A stretch of DNA of 41,913 nucleotides, from assembly GCA_029552825.1 (NCBI GenBank), contig JAKPDL010000211.1:1-41913 (forward strand), given 5' to 3'. The DNA is from Bacteroidota bacterium. GTDB lineage: Bacteria > Bacteroidota > Bacteroidia > Bacteroidales > VadinHA17. The position numbers and the translations under genes are program-made. Shown piece after piece: positions 35,078 through 41,913 of the stretch; the first letter of the stretch is position 1, and the number at the start of each line of letters is the position of its first letter. The notes under the pieces are model-generated. The model was not told where the DNA came from and searched no databases. It saw only the letters and a program-made list of their open reading frames with translations.

Positions 35078-35931
35078 TTAATCATTTTTTCTATTGGTAT
35101 AACAAGAATTCCTTCTGCGCCTGCTTCTTTCAGCATATTAATGCTTTCCCAGAAATCGTCTTCTCTAACAACAGAATGGAGACTCACCCAGCCTTTTTCC
35201 ACCAGAGGCAGTATGGTCGGACTCTTCATTCCCGGAAGTATTTCAGCAATTCTGGCAACAGCTGACTCAGGCGCATTGAGAAGTATATATTTGTTTTCAC
35301 CAGCATTCTTTACTGCCCTGATCCTGAAAAGCAATTTGTCCAGTATCTCAGACTTCTTCCCGCTTAGCTTTTTGTTTACTACAAGCACGGCCTGGCTTGT
35401 AAGTATTGTTACTACTTCTTTAAGTCCGTTGGTCATGAGTGTACTACCCGAGCTGACTATATCGCACACAGCATCAGCAAGCCCTATCCCGGGAGCTATT
35501 TCAACACTTCCGCTAATCTCCTCTATCGCTGCTTTTATATTATTTTTTCTGAGATAATCAGAAAGTATGTTCGGATAACTGGTTGCTATTTTTTTGCCGT
35601 TGAAAAATTCCGGACCAGTATACTCTTCTTCTCTCGGTATTGCAAGACTTAATCTGCACCGTGCGAATCCCAACCTCTCAACAATTCTTATATCCTTGCT
35701 CTTTTCGGCAACCATGTTTTCTCCTATAATTCCTGCATCGGCAACCCCCTGTTCGACATATTGAGGAATGTCGTCGTCGCGCAGATAAAGTATTTCGGCT
35801 GGAAAATTTGTTACAACCGATTTTAGCATACCTGTTCCATTGGAAAATTTCAAACCACACTCAACAAGCAGTTTCTTTGAGCTGTCACTAAGCCTTCCGT
35901 CTTTCTGAATAGCTATTTTAAGCTTGTTCAT
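35074..35931 (-). CDS. hisG: ATP phosphoribosyltransferase, long form
   Basis: This is the first committed and usually His-inhibited step of the pathway, joining ATP and PRPP. The 285 residues show the long form, with catalytic domains about 1–210 (start KIAIQKDGRLSD; DAVCDIVSSGSTLMTNGL near the PRPP site) and a C-terminal ACT-like regulatory domain about 215–285. No separate HisZ is therefore needed. It opens the his operon, directly after a four-His attenuator. Confidence 0.96.
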   Translation of the reverse strand: MNKLKIAIQKDGRLSDSSKKLLVECGLKFSNGTGMLKSVVTNFPAEILYLRDDDIPQYVEQGVADAGIIGENMVAEKSKDIRIVERLGFARCRLSLAIPREEEYTGPEFFNGKKIATSYPNILSDYLRKNNIKAAIEEISGSVEIAPGIGLADAVCDIVSSGSTLMTNGLKEVVTILTSQAVLVVNKKLSGKKSEILDKLLFRIRAVKNAGENKYILLNAPESAVARIAEILPGMKSPTILPLVEKGWVSLHSVVREDDFWESINMLKEAGAEGILVIPIEKMIK

Positions 35932-35975
35932 ATTTGTGTATTATTAGTTATTATAAGTCATGTTAACCGTATAAA

Positions 35976-36012
35976 ATCAAAAAAACCCGCCGGAACATCC
36001 TCAGACGGGTTT
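35976..36012 (-). terminator. Attenuator terminator of the his leader
   Basis: In the RNA, AAACCCGTC and GGCGGGTTT make a 9-bp stem (one U·G) followed by a U-run, a classical intrinsic terminator 45 bases before hisG. Part of its 5' arm can instead pair with the antiterminator segment inside the leader ORF. Confidence 0.85.
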
Positions 36013-36039
36013 ATGATATTTTCTGCATCAGCAACAACA

Positions 36040-36099
36040 TCACTGCCTCGCCTGAGGTGAGCTATGATGATGATGCTGATATGTACGAAACCAAGCCAT
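36040..36099 (-). CDS. His leader peptide (19 residues)
   Basis: ATG at 36099 to TGA at 36040, reading MAWFRTYQHHHHSSPQARQ. Four consecutive CAT codons sit where a stalled ribosome would control the following hairpins. The single Trp, Tyr and Phe residues are probably incidental. Confidence 0.9.
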   Translation of the reverse strand: MAWFRTYQHHHHSSPQARQ

Positions 36100-36116
36100 T
36101 TTTATTTTTCAGAGTT

Positions 36117-36148
36117 CAAAAATATATAATTTTTAAAAAAAATACAAA
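36117..36148 (-). promoter_or_regulatory. Promoter of the his operon
   Basis: On the minus strand TTTG (36148–36145) and TATTTTTG (36124–36117) lie 20 bases apart, matching the Bacteroidota consensus. The -7 element is 17 bases from the leader ATG. The promoter begins only about 40 bases after the leuB stop, with no hairpin terminator between. Confidence 0.65.
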
Positions 36149-36186
36149 AATAATTAAAATTTATCAGTAAAACTTTCTGTTTATTT

Positions 36187-37248
36187 TTATACTCTTTCTG
36201 CAACAAGGTCACCCACTTCAGTAGTTGAATATCCCATCTTTCCGGCTGCGAGGTCTTTTAATTTGTTGGCTGTGACATCCATTATAGCATTCTCGATGGC
36301 TTTTGCAGCTTTCTCTTCCCCAAGATGTTCGAGCATCATTGCTCCACACGAAATGGCTGCAAGAGGGTTGATTACGTTTTTGCCTGTGTATTTTGGTGCC
36401 GAGCCTCCTATAGGTTCGAACATCGAAACTCCTTCAGGGTTGATGTTGCCTCCAGCTGCAATGCCCATACCACCCTGCGTAATTGCCCCAAGGTCGGTAA
36501 TGATGTCACCAAACATGTTTGTGGTGACTATCACATCAAACCATTCAGGATTCTTAACCATCCACATGCAGGTGGCATCAACATGGTAATACTCTCTTTT
36601 TATATCAGGAAAGTGTTTCTCGCCCATCTCATGAAATGCCCTTTCCCACAGATCAAAAACGTAGGTGAGAACATTCGTTTTTCCACATAAGGCAAGGGTC
36701 TTCTTTTTATTCCTTTTGCGGGTATACTCGAAAGCATATTTCAGACAGCGGTCAACCTGCATACGTGTATAAACCATGTTCTGTATTGCAACCTCATGTG
36801 GTGTGCCTTTCATGGTGACTCCGCCAGAACCGGTATAAACATCCCCTGTATTTTCCCTTACAACAACATAATCAATATGTTCCGGACCTTTATCTTTCAG
36901 AGGTGTATTTACACCGGGATAAAGTTTAACCGGACGAAGATTTATATACTGATCGAGTTCGAAGCGGAGCCTCAACAGAATCCCTTTTTCAAGAATGCCA
37001 GGTTTGACATCCGGATGACCAATTGCTCCCAGTAAAATGGCATCGAATTTTTTCAGCTCATCAATTGCAGAGTCGGGTAGAGTCTCTCCTGTTCTCAGGT
37101 AACGCTCCCCGCCGAAATCGTATTCGTGAAAGTTTAGACCAAATCCATACTTGCCTGAAGCAGCTTTCAGAACTTTTACACTTTCCCTGGTAACTTCAGG
37201 TCCGGTGCCGTCACCAGGTATAACAGCAATATTGTAAGTTTTCTTCAT
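36187..37248 (-). CDS. leuB: 3-Isopropylmalate dehydrogenase
   Basis: This NAD-dependent enzyme of 353 residues oxidises and decarboxylates 3-isopropylmalate to 2-oxoisocaproate for leucine. Landmarks are [11 protein letters not shown] at the start, [46 protein letters not shown] and [19 protein letters not shown]. It is last in the leu operon, 27 bases after the citramalate/isopropylmalate synthase-like gene. Confidence 0.94.
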   Translation of the reverse strand: MKKTYNIAVIPGDGTGPEVTRESVKVLKAASGKYGFGLNFHEYDFGGERYLRTGETLPDSAIDELKKFDAILLGAIGHPDVKPGILEKGILLRLRFELDQYINLRPVKLYPGVNTPLKDKGPEHIDYVVVRENTGDVYTGSGGVTMKGTPHEVAIQNMVYTRMQVDRCLKYAFEYTRKRNKKKTLALCGKTNVLTYVFDLWERAFHEMGEKHFPDIKREYYHVDATCMWMVKNPEWFDVIVTTNMFGDIITDLGAITQGGMGIAAGGNINPEGVSMFEPIGGSAPKYTGKNVINPLAAISCGAMMLEHLGEEKAAKAIENAIMDVTANKLKDLAAGKMGYSTTEVGDLVAERV

Positions 37249-37275
37249 AAATGTAAAAAATTGCAGATCAGATTA

Positions 37276-38841
37276 TTATAAATTATTGTTTGTCAGCGGA
37301 TAAGATATTTCCATTTTTTGTCCCGAGCTGGAGTTTTCAATGATATTCAGCATTCTTTCAGTAGCCTTGATTGCCGATTCAGTCTGATCGGCATCCAGGC
37401 CTTTAGTTCTGAACTCCATACCTTTATAATTCCATGAAATAACAGTTTCCACAAGGGCATCTGTTTTTCCGCCGGGAGGTATCGACACTTTGTAGTCGGT
37501 AAGAACAGGCAGTTCTTTGCCGAGGTGGTCGTAAATTTTTCTCAGAGCTTTCATGAATGCATCATACTGGCCGTCGCCTGAAGAGGTCTCTTCATATACC
37601 TGGCCGTCAATTTCAACCAGTATGCTTGCCACAGGTCTCATGCCATAAGATAGGGCAAGGGAGTAGTTTTTTATGAAAACGCGGTAAGGTATCTTTTCAG
37701 CACCAAGTACGTCGGAGATAATAAACGGCAGATCTTCTGTTGTGACGCACTCTTTTTTGTCGCCCAGCTCAATTACTCTTTGTGTAACCCTTTCAATGGA
37801 CTCAGGAGAGAGATTGAGTCCGAATTCCTCAAGGTTCTTTTTTATTGTGGCTTTCCCCGAAAGCTTCCCAAGGGCGTATTTTCTTTTTCTTCCAAAACGT
37901 TCAGGAAGCAGGTTGTTGAAATACAGGTTTGCTTTGCTATCGCCATCGGCATGGATCCCAGAAGTCTGAGTAAAGACGTTTTCTCCGATAACCGGCTGGT
38001 TTACGGCAATCCTTATCCCGCTGTAGGATTCGACAACCTGGCTTATTTTTGTTATCTGCGACTCATCAATGCCGGTCTTGTATCCGAGATGGTCGTGTAA
38101 CACTGCCACAACGCTCGATAATGGAACATTTCCAGCACGTTCACCCAGTCCGTTAACTGTGGTATGTATACCTTTGATGCCTGCCTTTACTGCCGAAAAT
38201 ACATTTGCTACGGCAAAGTCATAATCGTTGTGTGCATGAAAATCAAAATGTACATCCTGATATTTTTCTGTCATCACCGAGCAGAACTGATATGTCTGCT
38301 CAGGGTTTAGAATGCCAAGAGTATCAGGCAGCATGAATCTTTTGACAGGTTCTTCTTTGAGCGATTCCATCATAAAATGAACATAATCCTGTGAATGGAT
38401 CATCCCGTTCGACCAGTCTTCGAAGTAGATGTTTACATCAATGCCTGTTTCACTGGCTTTATGGATAACATATTTTATATCAGACACATGCTGTTCAGGG
38501 GTTTTTCTTAATTGTTTTTCCAGATGGCGAAGTGAACCTTTGCACAGCAGGTTGATTACTTTGAGGCCTGCCTTTCTGATCCATTCCAGCGAAACGTCAC
38601 CATCGACAAAACCAAGAACTTCAACCCTGTCGAGAAACCCGTTCTTTCCAGCCCACTCGGAGATTTTGCATGCAGCTTCGAATTCTCCTTTCGAAACCCG
38701 TGCTGAGGCAATCTCAATGCGGTCGACCTTTACTTCTTTCAGAAGAAGTGTAGCTATATGCAGCTTCTCCAGCGGAGAATATGATACACCCTGCATCTGT
38801 TCACCATCGCGGAGGGTCGTATCCATTATTTCTACTCTCAT
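37276..38841 (-). CDS. Citramalate/2-isopropylmalate synthase-like enzyme
   Basis: The 521 residues have a DRE-TIM barrel (DTTLRDGEQMQGV at residues 7–19, metal-binding HAHNDYDFA) and a C-terminal LeuA regulatory domain. It is a second condensing enzyme in addition to leuA further upstream. Sequence features such as FEDWSNGM and TLGILNPEQ, with its place between leuD and leuB, suggest (R)-citramalate synthase. That would make the isoleucine precursor from pyruvate and acetyl-CoA and share LeuCD and LeuB for the next steps. An isopropylmalate or homocitrate-type synthase cannot be excluded by eye. It overlaps leuD by four bases. Confidence 0.75.
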   Translation of the reverse strand: MRVEIMDTTLRDGEQMQGVSYSPLEKLHIATLLLKEVKVDRIEIASARVSKGEFEAACKISEWAGKNGFLDRVEVLGFVDGDVSLEWIRKAGLKVINLLCKGSLRHLEKQLRKTPEQHVSDIKYVIHKASETGIDVNIYFEDWSNGMIHSQDYVHFMMESLKEEPVKRFMLPDTLGILNPEQTYQFCSVMTEKYQDVHFDFHAHNDYDFAVANVFSAVKAGIKGIHTTVNGLGERAGNVPLSSVVAVLHDHLGYKTGIDESQITKISQVVESYSGIRIAVNQPVIGENVFTQTSGIHADGDSKANLYFNNLLPERFGRKRKYALGKLSGKATIKKNLEEFGLNLSPESIERVTQRVIELGDKKECVTTEDLPFIISDVLGAEKIPYRVFIKNYSLALSYGMRPVASILVEIDGQVYEETSSGDGQYDAFMKALRKIYDHLGKELPVLTDYKVSIPPGGKTDALVETVISWNYKGMEFRTKGLDADQTESAIKATERMLNIIENSSSGQKMEISYPLTNNNL

Positions 38842-39437
38842 GGGATTATATGTTTTTTTTCAAATTCTTCTATTTTTTCTTTCATAGTAAGCAGATAATC
38901 AATATCGTCCATTCCATTAAGAAGGCATTCCTTTTTCCAAGGATTGATATCGAACCTTATTGCCTTACCTGTTTTTGGTATTTCAAGCAACTGGTGCCCG
39001 AGATCTATTATTACCTTCATATCAGGATGCTGCTGTATCAGCATAAAGAGATTCCTCAGATTTTCTTCAGGAATCATTACAGGCAGTAGTCCGTTATTCA
39101 GGGCATTGTTTTTAAAGATATCTGCAAAAAAGCTAGATATTACCGCCCTGAATCCGTAATCGTAAAGAGCCCATACGGCGTGTTCCCTGCTCGAGCCGCA
39201 ACCGAAGTTTTTGCCTGCTACAAGTATTGAACCTGAATAAACAGGATTATTCAGTACAAACTCTTTCACCGGTTCCCCGTTTTTATCATATCTCCAGTCG
39301 TGAAAAAGATGTTTTCCGAGTCCCTTGCGGGATGTTGTTGTAAGATATCTTGCAGGAATTATCTGGTCAGTGTCGATATTTTCGACAGGCAATGGTACAC
39401 ATCTCGACTCGAGTACTGTGAATTTTACCCCTGGCAT
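38838..39437 (-). CDS. leuD: 3-Isopropylmalate dehydratase small subunit
   Basis: This 199-residue swivel domain of the isopropylmalate isomerase works with LeuC. The motifs VENIDTDQIIPARYL near the N-terminus and KNFGCGSSREHAVWAL are diagnostic. It lies 16 bases after leuC and overlaps the synthase-like gene by four bases. Confidence 0.95.
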   Translation of the reverse strand: MPGVKFTVLESRCVPLPVENIDTDQIIPARYLTTTSRKGLGKHLFHDWRYDKNGEPVKEFVLNNPVYSGSILVAGKNFGCGSSREHAVWALYDYGFRAVISSFFADIFKNNALNNGLLPVMIPEENLRNLFMLIQQHPDMKVIIDLGHQLLEIPKTGKAIRFDINPWKKECLLNGMDDIDYLLTMKEKIEEFEKKHIIP

Positions 39438-39453
39438 ATAATTAAATATTTAG

Positions 39454-40848
39454 TTATAAGAACTCTTCTGGATTTGTAATTTTTCCGGTTATTGCACATG
39501 CTGCTGCAGTAAGAGGGCTTGCAAGGATTGTCCGGGATCCTGGTCCCTGCCGGCCTTCGAAGTTTCTGTTTGACGTAGAAACGGCATACTTCCCTGCAGG
39601 GATTTTGTCTTCATTCATGGCAAGGCACGATGAACATCCCGGCTGGCGGATCTCGAAACCGGCTTCAGTGAATATACTGTCGAGGCCTTCATCATATATT
39701 TGTTTTTCCACTCTCTTTGAGCCCGGTACTATCAGAGCAGTGACTTCCGGAGATTTCTTCCTTCCTTTTATTACCGATGCAAATGCTCTGAAGTCCTCGA
39801 TACGTCCGTTGGTACAGCTTCCCAGAAAGACGTAGTCAATTTTATGTCCTTCAAGCTTCATACCTGGTTTGAAGCCCATATAACTCAGGGACTTCATGTA
39901 TGAATCCCTGTTTCCGTCATTACCGGGTTCCGGAATAGTTCCGTCTACCGGCATTGCCATTCCAGGATTGGTGCCATAAGTAATCATGGGCCTGATATCA
40001 GCTGCATCAAATTTCACCTCCCTGTCAAACCTGGCACCTGTATCGGTATGCAATGTTTTCCAGAATTCTCTTTCAGCTGTTGTAATTTTTCTTCCACCAG
40101 ATTTTTCTATATCTTCGAGATATCTGAATGTCACATCATCGGGGGCAATAAGTCCACCGCGGGCACCCATTTCTATGCTCATATTGCATATCGTCATTCT
40201 CCCTTCCATGCTCAGGTTTTCGATTGCTTCACCGGCGTATTCTACAAAATAACCCGTTGCGCCTCCCGAAGAAAGCCGCGATATGATATAGAGTATAATA
40301 TCCTTTGCTGTAACGGCTTTTCCTGTTTTTCCGTTTACGGTTATTCTCATCCGGCGGGGGCGGTATTGAAGAATGCACTGGGAAGCAAGTACCATCTCAA
40401 CTTCCGAAGTGCCAATACCGAAGGCTATCGCACCAAAGGCACCATGGGTAGAGGTATGGCTATCACCGCATACTATTGTCATCCCCGGGCGGGTATATCC
40501 GAGCTCCGGTCCGATAATATGCACTATACCATTGTTCGGATGCTGCATACCGAAGAACTCGATACCAAAAGCACGACAGTTTTCTGCCAGTGTATCGACC
40601 TGCTTCCTTGAGGTCTGATCCTTTATCGGTAGATGCTGATCCTTTGTGGGTATGTTGTGATCGGCGGTGGCAAGAGTTCTTTCAGGTCTGAAAACACCAA
40701 TCCCTCTTTCCCTCAAACTATTGAATGCCTGAGGACTCGTGACTTCATGAATATAATGCATATCGATATAGAGAACGTCTGGTCCTCCGTCAATCGACTG
40801 CACAAGATGTGCATCCCATATTTTGTCAAAAAGAGTCTTTTTTACCAC
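39454..40848 (-). CDS. leuC: 3-Isopropylmalate dehydratase large subunit
   Basis: This aconitase-family iron–sulfur protein has 464 residues. The cluster cysteines are in FLGSCTNGR and [10 protein letters not shown]; substrate-side motifs include [15 protein letters not shown] and the C-terminal [10 protein letters not shown]. With LeuD it isomerises 2- to 3-isopropylmalate, and probably citramalate if the neighbouring synthase makes it. It begins three bases after leuA. Confidence 0.96.
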   Translation of the reverse strand: MVKKTLFDKIWDAHLVQSIDGGPDVLYIDMHYIHEVTSPQAFNSLRERGIGVFRPERTLATADHNIPTKDQHLPIKDQTSRKQVDTLAENCRAFGIEFFGMQHPNNGIVHIIGPELGYTRPGMTIVCGDSHTSTHGAFGAIAFGIGTSEVEMVLASQCILQYRPRRMRITVNGKTGKAVTAKDIILYIISRLSSGGATGYFVEYAGEAIENLSMEGRMTICNMSIEMGARGGLIAPDDVTFRYLEDIEKSGGRKITTAEREFWKTLHTDTGARFDREVKFDAADIRPMITYGTNPGMAMPVDGTIPEPGNDGNRDSYMKSLSYMGFKPGMKLEGHKIDYVFLGSCTNGRIEDFRAFASVIKGRKKSPEVTALIVPGSKRVEKQIYDEGLDSIFTEAGFEIRQPGCSSCLAMNEDKIPAGKYAVSTSNRNFEGRQGPGSRTILASPLTAAACAITGKITNPEEFL

Positions 40849-40851
40849 TGC

Positions 40852-41913
40852 TTATTTAATTTTTGCAATTGCATCAACGAATGCCTCAACTGAAGCAGTA
40901 ACTATATCGGTGTTAGCTGAGAATCCGTAATATATTTTACCTTCATGTTCAATCTGTATATGCACCTTTCCGATATCATCGCTTCCCCGTGTGATAGCCT
41001 GAATGAGAAACTCCTCGAGATGCACAGTTTTGTTAATAAGTTGCTTGACAGCGGTGAAAGCAGCATCAATAGGGCCATTGCCTGTTGCTGTTGAAGTGTG
41101 AACCTCGTTGTTTATCTTCAGTCCTACTGTGGCAACCGGTATGGTCGATTTACCGCATGTAACCTGCAATACCTCGAGTTTCAGAGGCTTTTCTCCCTGG
41201 AATACTTCACCTGTGAGGATCTTTATATCCTCATCGTTGATAACTTTTTTCTTATCGGCAAGTTTCAGGAAGCGGTAATAAATTTCGTCGAGTTCTTCTT
41301 TTTCGAATTTATATCCGAGTTGCTGGAGCTTATGGTTAAGCGCTGCCCTGCCGCTGCGGGCTGTAAGAATGATCGATGATTCCCTTACTCCAACTTCTAC
41401 CGGGTTTATGATCTCGTAGTTTTCTCTTTTCTTCAGAACGCCGTCCTGATGTATGCCCGATGAATGGGCAAAAGCATTTCTGCCCACTATTGCCTTGTTT
41501 GGCTGAACGGGCATGTTCATAAGGGTTGAGACCAGACGGCTGGTTTTGTAAATCAGCTGTGTGTTGACATCTGTGTAAAGGTTGAGGTGTTTATGACATT
41601 TGAGTATCATAACCACTTCTTCCAGGGAAGTGTTGCCTGCTCTTTCACCCACACCATTCATTGTCACTTCTACCTGGCGGGCACCGTTGAGTACTCCCAT
41701 AATTGTGTTGGCAGTTGCCATGCCAAGGTCGTTATGGCAGTGTGTTGAAATAATCACTTTATCAATGTTTGGTACATTGTTTTTCAGGTATCTGATCTTT
41801 TCCCCGTACTCTTCAGGCAGGCAATAGCCTGTGGTATCAGGTATGTTAACAACAGTGGCACCTGCTTCTATTACTGCTTCGATAACTTTTGCAAGATATT
41901 CGTTATCGGCTCT
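40852..41913 (-). CDS. leuA: 2-Isopropylmalate synthase (N-terminus beyond window)
   Basis: The frame is open to the right edge, and 353 codons plus the stop are visible. The visible part begins inside the TIM barrel ([19 protein letters not shown], then the metal-binding [11 protein letters not shown]) and includes [17 protein letters not shown] and [14 protein letters not shown]. The C-terminal LeuA regulatory domain follows, ending in [17 protein letters not shown] and later segments. It condenses 2-oxoisovalerate and acetyl-CoA, the first leucine step, usually Leu-inhibited. The true start, any leucine leader and the operon's beginning lie outside. Confidence 0.93.
   Translation of the reverse strand, partial: RADNEYLAKVIEAVIEAGATVVNIPDTTGYCLPEEYGEKIRYLKNNVPNIDKVIISTHCHNDLGMATANTIMGVLNGARQVEVTMNGVGERAGNTSLEEVVMILKCHKHLNLYTDVNTQLIYKTSRLVSTLMNMPVQPNKAIVGRNAFAHSSGIHQDGVLKKRENYEIINPVEVGVRESSIILTARSGRAALNHKLQQLGYKFEKEELDEIYYRFLKLADKKKVINDEDIKILTGEVFQGEKPLKLEVLQVTCGKSTIPVATVGLKINNEVHTSTATGNGPIDAAFTAVKQLINKTVHLEEFLIQAITRGSDDIGKVHIQIEHEGKIYYGFSANTDIVTASVEAFVDAIAKIK

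Larger units (their letters stand above)
35976..36099 (-). promoter_or_regulatory. His ribosome-stalling attenuator RNA
   Basis: The His-codon segment TCAGCATCATCATCA (36079–36065) can pair with TGATGTTGTTGCTGA (36042–36028) at 13 of 15 positions. CCTCAGGCG (36057–36049) can pair fully with CGTCTGAGG (36007–35999; one G·U), which overlaps the terminator 5' arm. A ribosome halted on the first His codons leaves the second pairing possible and prevents termination. A ribosome at the stop codon blocks it and lets the terminator form. Confidence 0.82.

Noticed and set aside
36150-36186. Terminator between leuB and the his promoter
   Set aside because: The short AT-rich stretch shows no stable hairpin, so none was annotated.
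40048-40611. 187-codon plus-strand frame inside leuC
   Set aside because: It is antisense to the clearly identified leuC with all iron–sulfur motifs; a shadow frame.
1-41913. CRISPR array, tRNA, rRNA or prophage genes
   Set aside because: No regularly spaced repeats, tRNA-like folds or phage structural genes were noticed on either strand.

Overview
The window looks like chromosomal DNA of a Bacteroidota bacterium, probably Bacteroidales or Marinilabiliales-like; that placement is my inference. The reasons are many MKK-type signal peptides and short lipoprotein signals, a TonB-receptor-like outer-membrane barrel protein, several glycoside hydrolases, Gfo/Idh/MocA–PmoA-like–NIPSNAP genes, a DAHP synthase–chorismate mutase fusion, and promoters that fit the Bacteroidota consensus TTTG-N19/20-TAnnTTTG. 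No rRNA, tRNA or CRISPR array was seen.

Left part (1–7.6 kb, + strand): an RND efflux operon with a lipoprotein membrane-fusion subunit and two RND permeases. A probable divergent regulator is cut off at base 1, and no TolC-type gene follows. A decayed IS256-type transposase lies at about 7.7–8.1 kb. From 8.3 to 23 kb comes accessory, mostly exported metabolism: a six-hairpin-type glycosidase, a GH16 and a GH31 enzyme, a DUF6263-like protein, an outer-membrane barrel protein, an exported protein whose signal peptide is separated by a one-base frameshift, an ADP-ribosylglycohydrolase, and a three-gene cluster (Gfo/Idh/MocA oxidoreductase, PmoA-like, NIPSNAP) behind a 12-bp palindrome. Two small repeats (a GGAGAGGGG-type palindrome and a 123-bp MITE-like element) flank the NIPSNAP gene.

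Right part (23–41.9 kb, all − strand): an amino-acid biosynthesis block. In transcription order it is leuA(partial)-leuC-leuD-(citramalate/isopropylmalate synthase-like)-leuB, then hisG-D-C-B-H-A-F-IE, then pheA-aminotransferase-tyrA-DAHP synthase/chorismate mutase, then a lone trpB2.

The most interesting feature is in the three non-coding gaps of this block. Each holds a promoter, a short leader ORF rich in the relevant amino acid, and mutually exclusive RNA hairpins. The gap before hisG encodes a 19-residue peptide with four consecutive His. The gap before pheA encodes a 22-residue peptide in which 12 of 13 consecutive residues are Phe or Tyr. The gap before trpB encodes a 24-residue peptide with Trp-Cys-Trp. 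These are classical ribosome-stalling attenuators. No strong terminator was seen between the operons, so the attenuators may act as a serial chain of amino-acid-sensing gates. The leaders are too short to appear among normal gene calls.
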